A stretch of DNA of 64,000 nt, taken from positions 2,232,501 through 2,296,500 of the forward strand of contig NZ_WUQX01000001.1 in the NCBI RefSeq assembly GCF_009830285.1, read 5' to 3'. The notes under the pieces were generated by a model that was not told the DNA's origin, ran no database searches, and saw only the letters and a list, made by a program, of their open reading frames with translations. Source of the stretch: Sporofaciens musculi. GTDB taxonomy: Bacteria > Bacillota > Clostridia > Lachnospirales > Lachnospiraceae. Positions within the stretch are counted from its first letter, which is position 1. Each line of letters opens with the position of its first letter. This document shows positions 17,337 through 25,983 of this stretch, one piece after another. The position numbers and the translations under genes were made by a program.

Positions 17337-17927
17337 ATGAAGATTATAGGAATTACAGGCGGTGTAGGCGCAGGAAAGACACAGATTTTGGAATACTTGA
17401 ACAATCGATACGGCGCCACCGTCTGCCAGACGGATGCAGTAGGGAGAAAGCTTCAGAAGAAGGGAACGAAGTGTTTTGATGCTATCGTGGAGAGCTTCGG
17501 GACGGAGATACTGGATGAAAAAGGAGAGCTTGACAGGGATAAACTGGCTGGTATTGTGTTTTCCGACAGCGCCAGGCGAGAAGAACTTAACGGAATCGTC
17601 CATCCTGCGGTGGAGGAGGAGATCCGCAAAAAGATTGGTAAGGAGGAACGGAGGAATACCAATCTGTTTATGATCGAGTCAGCTCTTTTGATTGAGACCC
17701 ATTATGACCAGATCTGTGACGAAGTCTGGTACGTTTACGTGGAGGCGTCCATCCGCAAGAAACGGCTGGTCTATGCAAGGGGCTATGACGCCAAGAAGGT
17801 GGACGATATTATTGCTGCCCAGCTTCCCAAGGATGAGTTCATGAAGCACTGTGACAGGGTGATTGACAATAGTAATACATTTGAAGAGACCCAGGCGCAG
17901 CTTGACGAGATTATGGCAGATTTGTAG
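17337..17927 (+). CDS. coaE: Dephospho-CoA kinase
   Basis: 196 residues, standard length. The P-loop GITGGVGAGKT sits at residues 5-15 and the substrate region TDAVGRKLQKKG follows. It phosphorylates dephospho-CoA at the ribose 3'-OH, the last step of CoA synthesis, in the cytosol. The IVFSDSARREELNGIVHPAV block is the usual CoaE middle motif. It lies 12 bases after polA, an arrangement common in clostridia, and has a GAGGTG ribosome site. Confidence 0.95.
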   Translation: MKIIGITGGVGAGKTQILEYLNNRYGATVCQTDAVGRKLQKKGTKCFDAIVESFGTEILDEKGELDRDKLAGIVFSDSARREELNGIVHPAVEEEIRKKIGKEERRNTNLFMIESALLIETHYDQICDEVWYVYVEASIRKKRLVYARGYDAKKVDDIIAAQLPKDEFMKHCDRVIDNSNTFEETQAQLDEIMADL

Positions 17928-17941
17928 GAAGGGCAGAAGAA

Positions 17942-18742
17942 ATGATGAGACTATGCAGCATTGCCAGCGGAAGCAGCGGCAACTGTATCTATGTGGGGGA
18001 TGACAAGACCCATCTGCTGGTGGATGCTGGAATCAGCAGGAAACGTATAGAGCAGGGGTTACATACGCTGGATGTTAAAGGTGATGAGCTAAGTGGGATT
18101 CTGGTTACCCACGAGCACATAGACCACATTCAGGGGCTTGGTGTATTCAGCAGGAAATATAAGATTCCTATTTATGGGACGAAAGGAACATTGGAGGGAA
18201 TCCGCTGCTGCCATACATTGGGGAAGATGCCGGACGGGCTATTGAATGAGATCAGGGCGGACGAGCCGTTTGCCTTAGGCGGCATGAGGATTTGTCCCTT
18301 CACCATTTCTCATGACGCGAGGGAGCCGTCGGGCTACCGGATTGAGAATCAGGAGAAATCCGTGGCTGTAGCAACGGATTTGGGAAAATATGACGGATAT
18401 ATAGTAGAGCATCTTAAGAACTTAAATGCACTGGTATTGGAGGCAAATCATGATATCCATATGCTGGAGGTGGGACCTTATCCCTATACGCTGAAAAGGC
18501 GGGTCATGGGAGATGAGGGGCATCTGTCCAACGAATTGTCGGGAAGGCTTCTTTGCGACATTCTGCATGATAATTTACAGTATGTGGTTTTAGGCCATCT
18601 AAGTAAGGAGAATAACTATGAAGAACTGGCCTATGAGACGGTGAAGCTGGAGGTAAGCTTCGGCGACAATCCCTATAAGGGGGAGGATATCCCCATGATG
18701 GTGGCAAAGAGGGATACCGTGTCAGAGGTTATTACGTTATAA
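17942..18742 (+). CDS. walJ: MBL-fold metallo-hydrolase, WalJ/YycJ type
   Basis: 266 residues. Opens with the family's SIASGSSGNCIYVG segment; the metal motif THEHIDHIQG (near residues 56-65) supplies the HxHxDH dinuclear metal site, and later ISHDAREPSGY, ATDLGK, LEANHD and LGHLSKENN complete the beta-lactamase fold. YycJ/WalJ is thought to be a 5'-3' exonuclease-like enzyme acting in DNA repair or replication-linked processes. Two ATG codons (17942 and 17945) are both possible starts. It sits between coaE and degV, rather than in a walRK operon. Confidence 0.88.
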   Translation: MMRLCSIASGSSGNCIYVGDDKTHLLVDAGISRKRIEQGLHTLDVKGDELSGILVTHEHIDHIQGLGVFSRKYKIPIYGTKGTLEGIRCCHTLGKMPDGLLNEIRADEPFALGGMRICPFTISHDAREPSGYRIENQEKSVAVATDLGKYDGYIVEHLKNLNALVLEANHDIHMLEVGPYPYTLKRRVMGDEGHLSNELSGRLLCDILHDNLQYVVLGHLSKENNYEELAYETVKLEVSFGDNPYKGEDIPMMVAKRDTVSEVITL

Positions 18743-18760
18743 GACATGTGAGGTATTAGT

Positions 18761-19618
18761 ATGGGAAAAGTAGCGATTGCGACAGACAGTAACAGTGGAA
18801 TTACACAGGAGGAGGCAAAGGAGCTTGGAATACGGGTGCTGCCCATGCCGTTTTTTATTAACGGAGAGCTGTATCTTGAGGATATCACGCTGACACAGGA
18901 GGAGTTTTACCAGAGACTTTTAGAGGATGCGGATATTTCCACTTCTCAGCCGTCGCCGGGGGATGTAATTGATTTGTGGGACGAGATTTTAAAGGAGTAT
19001 GATGAGATTGTCTATATTCCCATGTCCAGCGGCTTAAGCAGCTCATGTGAGACTGCAATAGGGCTTTCTAAGGATTATGACGGAAAAGTGCATGTCATTG
19101 ATAACCAAAGGATTTCCATATCTCAGCGTCAGTCTGTGCTGGATGCCCTTGAGATGGCGAAAAAGGGTATGAGCGCCCAGGAGATTGACGATGTGCTCAT
19201 GCGTGAAAAATTAGAAGCCAGCATTTATATTACGGTGGATACGCTGAAATATTTGAAAAAGGGCGGACGAATTACTCCGGCGGCAGCGGCCATTGGTACG
19301 GTGCTGAATCTAAAGCCGGTGCTTCAAATCCAGGGAGAGAAGCTGGATTCATTTGCAAAAGTGCGTGGCTGGAAGGCGGCAAAAAAGGCTATGCTGGATG
19401 CAGCGCAGAAGGATTTGACGGGGAGATTCAAAGGCAAAGAGATGTATGTCCATGCAGCCTATACCTGCTCTGACGAAGAAGCGAAAGAGTGGAAAAGTGA
19501 GATTGAGGCGAAGTTCCCAGGCTATGATATCCATATGGACAAGCTGTCCTTAAGCGTGTCCTGCCATATCGGGGCAGGCTCGAAAGCGATTGCCTGTATT
19601 AAGAAGGCGGAATATTAA
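18761..19618 (+). CDS. DegV family fatty-acid-binding protein
   Basis: 285 residues with the DegV (FakB-like) fold: N-terminal VAIATDSNSGITQEEA, TSQPSPGD, the IPMSSGLSSSCETA block that contacts the fatty-acid carboxylate, and IGTVLNLKPVLQIQGEKL. FakB proteins present fatty acids to the kinase FakA for incorporation into phospholipid. No fakA is visible here, so a transport role is inferred from the family. Last gene of the polA run; convergent with tmcAL. Confidence 0.9.
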   Translation: MGKVAIATDSNSGITQEEAKELGIRVLPMPFFINGELYLEDITLTQEEFYQRLLEDADISTSQPSPGDVIDLWDEILKEYDEIVYIPMSSGLSSSCETAIGLSKDYDGKVHVIDNQRISISQRQSVLDALEMAKKGMSAQEIDDVLMREKLEASIYITVDTLKYLKKGGRITPAAAAIGTVLNLKPVLQIQGEKLDSFAKVRGWKAAKKAMLDAAQKDLTGRFKGKEMYVHAAYTCSDEEAKEWKSEIEAKFPGYDIHMDKLSLSVSCHIGAGSKAIACIKKAEY

Positions 19619-19635
19619 TTTGCAGGATACCAGCA

Positions 19636-20919
19636 TCAGATTCTTAAGATCTGCTGCTGGTATTCGTTAATAAAGGGCATTTTATATTTGTTGGTAATGA
19701 TACTTTCATAGAGGTTGGCGGCAAAGATGTCCGTTTTCAGCATGGACAGCCCTGTACGGCTTAACTTTTCTGTCTGGGTCAGTTTTGTCACCAGAGGGAC
19801 TTGGGAGCGGTTTTTCAGCAAGGCAAACAGCCTGCGCGCGTCCTTGCGAAAGCCCAAGATACGGGCATACTGGCAGTAACCATGTTCCTGATAGGTAAGT
19901 AAATCCTCCTTCCTGATGTTCAGAAGGATGTGGAACAGGCAGCGGCAGATGCGGCTTAGTGTCATGTCGCGGGTCTTTAACTGGTCGCTAAACTGGTCGA
20001 AGGAAATAAAGTCGTTGGCATTGTTAATGATACGGTTTGCCAAATCTTCTGAGATATCCAGATATTCTGTCAGAGATTCTTTGGTCTCGGTCAGAAGACG
20101 GTATTTTAACAGCAGGGAAAAATCATTAGCGTATACAGGGTAGCGGCTGTGGTGGGTTTCCTCAAGCATTCGGATACAGGAGGGAGGAACTTGTCCCTCC
20201 AGGCGGCTTAGGACTTCGGACATGGAGGGCTCGTCGAACATGCCGTCCTTGTCCAGTAGAACAGACTGGCTGGTGTAGCTTAGAAGCCTTCGGATGGCGG
20301 AGGCTGAGCTGTAGGAGCCAGTAAGATCTGTGTCGTGGTAGCCGGAAATCATGCGCTTGATGGTGTAGGACTTCATAGGGCTGTGCCGCTGGTACAAAGC
20401 CTTAATGTATTCGATTCCCAAGATGTTGTTGGGCTGTGCAAGAACCGAATCCAGCGTGTCGTCCTGTAAATATTCCGTGAGCGCCGTCTGGCGGGCCAGG
20501 GGGAAGGACATGCCGTTTTTCAGGGCCTCCTTCAGAGACTGGCGATACCCCTCCGGCTCATCGGCAAGGATGTGAGCGACTCTGGCAAGAAGTCCGTAGT
20601 CGCCGCATTCGCTGCCAAAGCAGATGGAATCTACGCAGCCAAGCTGCTCAAACAAATCAATGGCTCCTGCGGCGAAATATTCTGCGCTTCCCACAGCGTA
20701 GCATACCGGCAGCTCCATAAGAATGTCTACCCCTGCTTCCAAAGCAACCTCTGCCCGCAGATGCTTTGGCATAATGGCAGGGGCGCCCCTCTGTACATAG
20801 TTGCCGCTCATGACTACGATGACAAAATCTGCGCCTGTGATTTCTTTTGCTTTCTCAATATGGTATAAATGCCCGTTGTGAAACGGGTTGTATTCTGTGA
20901 TGAGTCCGACTATTTTCAT
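19636..20919 (-). CDS. tmcAL: tRNA(Met) cytidine acetate ligase
   Basis: 427 residues. The N-terminus GLITEYNPFHNGHLYHI carries the HxGH nucleotidyl-transferase signature, and VVMSGNYVQRGAPAI and ELPVCYAVGSAEYFA are characteristic of the TmcAL (YlbM) family, which makes N4-acetylcytidine at the wobble position of elongator tRNA-Met from acetate and ATP. The C-terminal helical region binds tRNA. AAGGAGATT lies upstream of the start, and a sigma-A promoter is present on the minus strand. Acetate from pta-ackA nearby would be the substrate, though this is only a metabolic link. A weak hairpin (GATACCAGCA/TGCTGGTATTC) overlaps the 3' end. Confidence 0.93.
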   Translation of the reverse strand: MKIVGLITEYNPFHNGHLYHIEKAKEITGADFVIVVMSGNYVQRGAPAIMPKHLRAEVALEAGVDILMELPVCYAVGSAEYFAAGAIDLFEQLGCVDSICFGSECGDYGLLARVAHILADEPEGYRQSLKEALKNGMSFPLARQTALTEYLQDDTLDSVLAQPNNILGIEYIKALYQRHSPMKSYTIKRMISGYHDTDLTGSYSSASAIRRLLSYTSQSVLLDKDGMFDEPSMSEVLSRLEGQVPPSCIRMLEETHHSRYPVYANDFSLLLKYRLLTETKESLTEYLDISEDLANRIINNANDFISFDQFSDQLKTRDMTLSRICRCLFHILLNIRKEDLLTYQEHGYCQYARILGFRKDARRLFALLKNRSQVPLVTKLTQTEKLSRTGLSMLKTDIFAANLYESIITNKYKMPFINEYQQQILRI

Positions 20920-20951
20920 AAAGAATCTCCTTGTATATCTTTCTGAAATTG

Positions 20952-20980
20952 ATTATACTATATTAAAGTTGTATGTGCAA
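20952..20980 (-). promoter_or_regulatory. Sigma-A promoter of tmcAL
   Basis: On the minus strand TTGCAC (20980-20975), 17-nt spacer, TATAAT (20957-20952). Confidence 0.65.
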
Positions 20981-21048
20981 ATGTATGTTGGGGTAGAACT
21001 TTTTGTCTTTACATTTACATGGGATGATATGTCAGGAGGGAGGGATAC

Positions 21049-22425
21049 ATGATGAGTGAAGAATGGGTAGAAGAACAGAAGGAGGAGCTGACGGACGAGC
21101 GGATTTTGCAGCTTCTGGAGGAACGCCAGTATAAGGAATTAAAAGAAGAATTAGAGAACAATATGTATCCGGTTGACCTGGCGGATATACTTGAGGGATT
21201 TGAGCAAAAGCAGATGGTGATGGTTTTCCGCCTTCTGGCCAAGGAGGAGGCTGCGGAGACATTTGCCTATATGAACAGTGACCTAAGGGAGCTTTTGATT
21301 AACTCTTTGACGGACTCCGAGCTTGAGGAGGTCATGGAAGAAATGTATCTGGATGATACGGTGGATGTGCTTGAGGAGATGCCCGCCAATGTGGTGGACC
21401 GGCTTTTGATGGCTACGGATGAAGAGAAGCGCAGGCAGATTAACCTACTGTTACAGTATCCTGACGACAGCGCCGGAAGTGTGATGAATGTGGATTACAT
21501 CGCCCTTCGCAAAGAAATGACGGTTGCAGAGGCCATTCTTAAGATTCGGCAGGTGGGGCTGAATCGGGAGACGATTTACACCTGTTACGTGACGGAGAAG
21601 AAGAAGCTGATTGGACAGGTGGATGTGAAGGAGTTATTGACCACCAGTGAATCCAAACTCATTGAGGAAATCATGGAGACGAACATGCTCTATGCCCGTA
21701 CTACGGACGATCAGGAGGATGTGGCGTGGACCATTACGAAATACGGCCTGATTGCACTGCCGATTGTGGATCATGAGATGTGTATGGTGGGAATCGTCAC
21801 GGTTGATGACGCCATGCTGGTTCTCCAGGAGGAGACTACAGAGGATATCAGTATCATGGCAGGTGTTCATCCCAGTGAAGAATCCTATTTTGGCACTACG
21901 GTAATCGAGCATGTGAAGAGTCGTATTCCCTGGCTTCTGTTTCTCATGCTCTCTGCCACTGTCACTCAGATGATTATGAACAGCTATGAGAGCGCCCTTG
22001 CCGTGATGCCGCAGCTTGCGGGCTTCATCCCCATGCTGACGGGTACGGGCGGAAACTGCGGTTCTCAGAGCTCTACCCTGGTCATCCGAGGTCTTGCGGT
22101 GGAGGAGATTGAATTTGCCGACATTTTGAAGGTAATCTGGAAAGAGGTGCGGATTGCCATTTTAATCAGTGCGGCGCTCTCAGTGGTCAATGGTATCCGT
22201 ATTATGCTGATGGGGCAGGGGAATGCTACCATGGCCTTTACGATTGGGGTTACCATGGCTTGTACGATTATTATTGCAAAGGTGGTGGGATGTACCCTGC
22301 CGCTGGTAGCGGAGAAGGTGGGGCTTGATCCGGCGATTATGGCGACGCCCTTAATCTCAACGCTGGTAGATATCAGTACGATTAGTGTGTATTTTGCCAT
22401 TGTAAGCGCAGTATTCGCACTATAA
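21049..22425 (+). CDS. mgtE: Magnesium transporter MgtE
   Basis: 458 residues. Domain order: acidic N-terminal MgtE_N superhelix (about 25-130; VDLADILEGF, DDTVDVLEEMPANVVDRLL), a CBS pair (about 135-260) that gates the channel in response to Mg2+, a connecting helix, and five membrane helices (about 285-455) with the pore signature around FIPMLTGTGGNCGSQSSTLVIRGL (only key part: TGTGGNCGSQ). It imports Mg2+ across the cytoplasmic membrane. GGAGGGAGGG precedes two adjacent ATG codons. No magnesium riboswitch is seen in the 130-base upstream region. Confidence 0.96.
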   Translation: MMSEEWVEEQKEELTDERILQLLEERQYKELKEELENNMYPVDLADILEGFEQKQMVMVFRLLAKEEAAETFAYMNSDLRELLINSLTDSELEEVMEEMYLDDTVDVLEEMPANVVDRLLMATDEEKRRQINLLLQYPDDSAGSVMNVDYIALRKEMTVAEAILKIRQVGLNRETIYTCYVTEKKKLIGQVDVKELLTTSESKLIEEIMETNMLYARTTDDQEDVAWTITKYGLIALPIVDHEMCMVGIVTVDDAMLVLQEETTEDISIMAGVHPSEESYFGTTVIEHVKSRIPWLLFLMLSATVTQMIMNSYESALAVMPQLAGFIPMLTGTGGNCGSQSSTLVIRGLAVEEIEFADILKVIWKEVRIAILISAALSVVNGIRIMLMGQGNATMAFTIGVTMACTIIIAKVVGCTLPLVAEKVGLDPAIMATPLISTLVDISTISVYFAIVSAVFAL

Positions 22426-22525
22426 GTATACCCAAAGGGCACACCGCAATACAGGCCTCTGACGGGTTGGGTGGACTTTGTCCAGTAATGTACGAAAAAA
22501 TAGACATAAGATTGGGTAAGAGACC

Positions 22526-22554
22526 TTGTCCGCAAGGATTCTTTGTATTATAAT
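22526..22554 (+). promoter_or_regulatory. Sigma-A promoter of pta-ackA
   Basis: TTGTCC at 22526-22531, 17-nt spacer, TATAAT at 22549-22554. A small hairpin CCTTG/CAAGG overlaps the -35 region. The promoter position supports the ATG at 22592 and excludes in-frame starts further upstream. Confidence 0.75.
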
Positions 22555-22591
22555 AAAAATATTGAGAATATATGGAAAGGAGTCTATAATC

Positions 22592-23593
22592 ATGGGATTT
22601 ATAGATGAGATCAAGGCAAAGGCCAAGACAAACAAGAAGACCATCGTTCTGCCGGAGACTGAGGATATCAGGACATATGAGGCAGCCCAGGCGGTACTTA
22701 AGGAAGGAACCGCGAACCTGATTCTTGTGGGAAGCGAAGAGGAGATTGCGAAGAACAAAGGCTCATTTGACATAAGCGGCGCAACGATTGTTGATCCGGC
22801 TACCAGTGAGAAGACGGACGCCTACATCGCAAAGCTTGTGGAGTTAAGACAGAAAAAAGGTATGACAGAAGAACAGGCAAGAGAACTTCTTCTGAGCAAC
22901 TATCTCTATTATGGCGTTATGATGGTGAAGATGAAGGATGCAGACGGTGTGGTAAGTGGTGCGTGTCATTCTACCGCGGATACTTTAAGACCATGTCTTC
23001 AGATTTTGAAGACGAAGCCAGGAACCAAGCTGGTTTCTGCGTTCTTCGTGATGGTGGTGCCAGATTGTGACATGGGCGCAGACGGAACCTTTATCTTTGC
23101 AGATTCTGGTCTTGAGCAGAACCCAGATCCAGAGAAGTTAGCGGCAATCGCACTCTCCTCTGCAGAGTCCTTTAGGACGCTGACAGGAAAGGAGCCGGTT
23201 GTGGCAATGCTTTCCCATTCTACCAAGGGAAGCGCGAAGCACGCGGATGTGGACAAGGTGGTGGAGGCTACACGCATCGCCAAGGAGAACGCGCCAGAGG
23301 GTCTTTTGCTTGACGGAGAATTCCAATTAGACGCAGCGATTGTGCCGGAGATTGGAGCATCCAAGGCGCCGGGAAGTCCCGTAGCTGGAAAAGCGAATGT
23401 GCTGGTATTCCCAGACTTAGACGCAGGTAACATTGGATATAAGCTGGTGCAGAGACTTGCTAAGGCAGAAGCATACGGACCGCTTACACAGGGAATTGCA
23501 GCGCCGGTGAATGATTTGTCCAGAGGCTGCAGCGCACAGGATATTGAGGGCGTGGTGGCAATCACGGCTGTTCAGTGCATGACGGAAGGTTAG
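22592..23593 (+). CDS. pta: Phosphate acetyltransferase
   Basis: 333 residues, the short single-domain Pta of Firmicutes. It exchanges acetyl between CoA and phosphate, giving acetyl phosphate for ackA. Motifs: KKTIVLPETEDIRTYEAA, GVVSGACHSTADTLRP, SAFFVMVVPDCDMG, VAMLSHSTKGSAKH and the C-terminal NDLSRGCSAQDIEGVVAITAVQ (key part NDLSRG). The start has GGAAAGGAG upstream. ackA begins 34 bases after the stop. Confidence 0.97.
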   Translation: MGFIDEIKAKAKTNKKTIVLPETEDIRTYEAAQAVLKEGTANLILVGSEEEIAKNKGSFDISGATIVDPATSEKTDAYIAKLVELRQKKGMTEEQARELLLSNYLYYGVMMVKMKDADGVVSGACHSTADTLRPCLQILKTKPGTKLVSAFFVMVVPDCDMGADGTFIFADSGLEQNPDPEKLAAIALSSAESFRTLTGKEPVVAMLSHSTKGSAKHADVDKVVEATRIAKENAPEGLLLDGEFQLDAAIVPEIGASKAPGSPVAGKANVLVFPDLDAGNIGYKLVQRLAKAEAYGPLTQGIAAPVNDLSRGCSAQDIEGVVAITAVQCMTEG

Positions 23594-23627
23594 TTCTTTT
23601 CAATAAAAAACAAGAGAGGGAAAACAA

Positions 23628-24818
23628 ATGAATGTATTAGTTATCAACTGTGGAAGTTCATCTTTAAAATTTCAGTTAATTAATTCTGATTCCGAGCAGG
23701 TACTTGCAAAGGGACTTTGCGAGAGAATCGGGATTGACGGAAGCCTTACTTACCAGCCAGAGGGTGGGGAGAAGGTAAAGTCTGACAAGGCTATGCCTAC
23801 GCATACAGAGGCAATCCAGTTCGTAATAGACGCTCTGACAGACGCCGAGACAGGGGTTGTTAAGAGCTTAAGCGAGATTGGGGCAGTAGGACATCGTGTG
23901 GTACATGGCGGAGAGAAGTTCGCAAGCTCAGTCGTGATTACAGACGAAGTGAAGCAGGCAATCGAAGACTGCAACGACCTTGCGCCTCTTCACAATCCGG
24001 CAAACTTAATCGGTATTAACGCATGTCAGAAGCTGATGCCAAACACACCGATGGTAGCCGTATTCGATACTGCTTTCCATCAGACCATGCCGGAGAAAGC
24101 ATATATGTATGGTCTTCCATATGAGTACTATGACAAATATAAAGTAAGAAGATACGGTTTCCACGGTACAAGCCACAGCTTTGTTTCCAAGAGGGCGGCA
24201 GAGCTTTTAGAGAAGCCTTACGACCAGGTAAAGACCATTGTGTGTCATCTGGGAAATGGCGCCAGCATCTGCGCAGTGGAGAACGGCAAGTCTGTGGATA
24301 CGTCCATGGGACTGACACCTTTGGAGGGACTTGTAATGGGAACCCGTTCAGGAGACATTGACCCAGCGATTTTAGAGTTCATTTCCAAGAAGGAAGGACT
24401 GGATATTGCAGGGCTTATGAATATGCTGAATAAGAAATCAGGTGTATTCGGGCTTTCCAACAACTTATCCAGCGATTTCCGTGACTTAGAGGACGGAGCC
24501 AATTCCGGCAATAACGAGGCAAGAATCGCATTGGAGGTCTTCGCTTACCGTGTTGCAAAATATGTGGGAAGCTACGTTGCAGCCATGAACGGCGTGGATG
24601 TAATCGCATTTACGGCAGGTATCGGAGAGAATTCCGGCACTGTACGTTCTTCTGTACTGAAATATCTTGGATATCTGGGAATCAGTGTGGATGAAGATGC
24701 GAATAAGAAGCGCGGGGAGGAGATTGCAATCTCTACGGCGGATTCCAAAGTAAAGGTTATGGTAATCCCCACCAATGAGGAGTTGGCGATCGCCCGTGAA
24801 ACCGTTGCATTAGTGTAA
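23628..24818 (+). CDS. ackA: Acetate kinase
   Basis: 396 residues, full length. Makes acetate and ATP from acetyl phosphate and ADP. ASKHA fold motifs: [15 protein letters not shown], the substrate loop [62 protein letters not shown] and [10 protein letters not shown]. The last valine codon and stop (GTG TAA) are made partly by the left end of an inserted repeat element: GCATTAGT occurs here and again right after the element, where it would have read GCA TTA GTA TAG, giving the same ALV ending. So the insertion left the protein unchanged. Confidence 0.98.
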   Translation: MNVLVINCGSSSLKFQLINSDSEQVLAKGLCERIGIDGSLTYQPEGGEKVKSDKAMPTHTEAIQFVIDALTDAETGVVKSLSEIGAVGHRVVHGGEKFASSVVITDEVKQAIEDCNDLAPLHNPANLIGINACQKLMPNTPMVAVFDTAFHQTMPEKAYMYGLPYEYYDKYKVRRYGFHGTSHSFVSKRAAELLEKPYDQVKTIVCHLGNGASICAVENGKSVDTSMGLTPLEGLVMGTRSGDIDPAILEFISKKEGLDIAGLMNMLNKKSGVFGLSNNLSSDFRDLEDGANSGNNEARIALEVFAYRVAKYVGSYVAAMNGVDVIAFTAGIGENSGTVRSSVLKYLGYLGISVDEDANKKRGEEIAISTADSKVKVMVIPTNEELAIARETVALV

Positions 24819-24958
24819 CAGTTCAGCCTGCAACCGCGCACTTGCTGCGCGGTTAGCAGCCAATGAATTGGAGTAGCTGGGAATCCGCCTCTTTGCCGCA
24901 GGCAAACTTTAAAATGGGCGGATTCCGTAACAGTGAAGCCGGAAGGCTGAACTGTTAC
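24815..24958. mobile_element. 144-bp MITE-like element with 15-bp terminal inverted repeats and 8-bp target duplication
   Basis: Ends 24815-24829 (GTAACAGTTCAGCCT) and 24944-24958 (AGGCTGAACTGTTAC) are perfect inverted repeats. Immediately outside are identical 8-bp direct repeats GCATTAGT (24807-24814 and 24959-24966). GTAA...TTAC ends with 8-bp duplications are the hallmark of IS66-family insertions. No coding capacity. Inside are strong hairpins: AACCGCGCA/TGCGCGGTT (24832-24854), CCAAT/ATTGG (24860-24871), GGAATCCGCC/GGCGGATTCC (24880-24926) enclosing TTTGCC/GGCAAA, and a right-end hairpin (24927-24958) with a GGAA loop. Confidence 0.8.
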
Positions 24959-24988
24959 GCATTAGTATAGAAGTTTAGAAGATGGGTG

Positions 24989-25016
24989 TTGACAAATTTA
25001 TTTTACGTGATATAAT
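24989..25016 (+). promoter_or_regulatory. Sigma-A promoter of DUF177-rpmF
   Basis: TTGACA at 24989-24994, 16-nt spacer, TATAAT at 25011-25016, about 30 bases right of the MITE-like element. Confidence 0.85.
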
Positions 25017-25043
25017 AGTCTAGGTGTGAATAGGAGTTTAACT

Positions 25044-25571
25044 ATGATATTAGACCTATCCAGCGTTCTGTCGGAACAGCATAATACAATCGAGCAGACC
25101 GTTCCTGTTGAGATGGATGTATTCCAATGTGAGACAGGCAGTTATGAACTTGTAAGGAAGTCAGACTTGTCACTGTGTATTGCGTATGCAGGGGACAAGA
25201 AGCTAGAGATTTTCGGCAAGGGAGAAGTGACGGCTGTGATTCCGTGTGACCGCTGCCTTGCGGATGTAAAGGTGGACATTTCTCTTTCATTTCGCAGGAA
25301 GGTGAATGTGAATCCGGATACTTATGTGGAGGCAGATGATTTAGACGAATCAAATTATATTGACGGATATAACTTTGACGTAGAACAGTTGATCTACAAC
25401 GAGTTATTAGCAGGGTGGCCAACGAAAATTCTGTGTAGCGAAGACTGTAAGGGTATTTGCAGCGTGTGTGGTCAAAACTTAAATAAAGGGGCTTGTGACT
25501 GTGAAGATACAGGTCTTGACCCTAGAATGTCAGTTATCCGTGATGTGTTTAAGAATTTTAAGGAGGTGTAA
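25044..25571 (+). CDS. DUF177 (YceD) family protein
   Basis: 175 residues from ATG 25044, with TAGGAG 7 bases upstream. Family features: PCDRCLADVKVDI in the middle, YIDGYNFDVEQLIYNELL, and a C-terminal cysteine set CSEDCKGICSVCGQNLNKG (two CxxC-like pairs) probably binding zinc. YceD proteins are encoded next to rpmF throughout bacteria and affect 23S rRNA maturation or accumulation. It lies 3 bases before rpmF. Exact biochemical role is not settled. Confidence 0.92.
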   Translation: MILDLSSVLSEQHNTIEQTVPVEMDVFQCETGSYELVRKSDLSLCIAYAGDKKLEIFGKGEVTAVIPCDRCLADVKVDISLSFRRKVNVNPDTYVEADDLDESNYIDGYNFDVEQLIYNELLAGWPTKILCSEDCKGICSVCGQNLNKGACDCEDTGLDPRMSVIRDVFKNFKEV

Positions 25572-25574
25572 CCT

Positions 25575-25754
25575 ATGTCAATTTGTCCAAAGAATAAGTC
25601 TTCTAAGGGAAGAAGAGACAAAAGAAGAGCAAACTGGAAGATGAGCGCACCGAATCTTGTTAAGTGCAGCAGATGCGGCGAGTTAATGATGCCTCACAGA
25701 GTTTGCAAGGCTTGTGGATCATACAACAAAAAAGAAATCATTCCACAGGACTAA
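25575..25754 (+). CDS. rpmF: 50S ribosomal protein L32
   Basis: 59 residues, ATG at 25575 with AAGGAGGTG upstream and stop TAA 25752-25754. MSICPKNKSSKGRRDKRRAN is the standard L32 start, and CSRCGELMMPHRVCKACG shows the two CxxC pairs of the zinc-binding form. Part of the large ribosomal subunit. A terminator follows; plsX, its common neighbour, is 5.2 kb away. Confidence 0.98.
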   Translation: MSICPKNKSSKGRRDKRRANWKMSAPNLVKCSRCGELMMPHRVCKACGSYNKKEIIPQD

Positions 25755-25764
25755 TCGAGAAAAG

Positions 25765-25797
25765 AAAGGGTTTCCGAGTAATCGGGAACCTTTTTTC
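25765..25797 (+). terminator. Terminator after rpmF
   Basis: GGTTTCCGA (25769-25777) pairs with TCGGGAACC (25782-25790, one G-U) and is followed by six T. Confidence 0.85.
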
Positions 25798-25983
25798 ATC
25801 TTATATGAATAAAGTATGATAGTACGAAAGCAAATGTAAGATGACGGGAAAGGAGAACCGCGAACAAAAGCGAATAATGTCGATTTTCCTCAAAAGTCTG
25901 AGGAATCTCCTGTTTTGCTTTATTAGAGATATGAAAAATTATATAATATACAGGATTTCGCTAAAGGACGGAGGAGGTATTGC

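Noticed and set aside
19630..19664. Strong terminator between degV and tmcAL
   Set aside because: A stem exists but it overlaps the tmcAL stop codon and lacks a T-run on either strand; only weakly supported.
20920..21048. Magnesium riboswitch before mgtE
   Set aside because: Only about 130 bases are available and no matching helices were seen.
22999..23565. Antisense Ser/Ala-rich frame inside pta
   Set aside because: Shadow produced by codon bias of pta.
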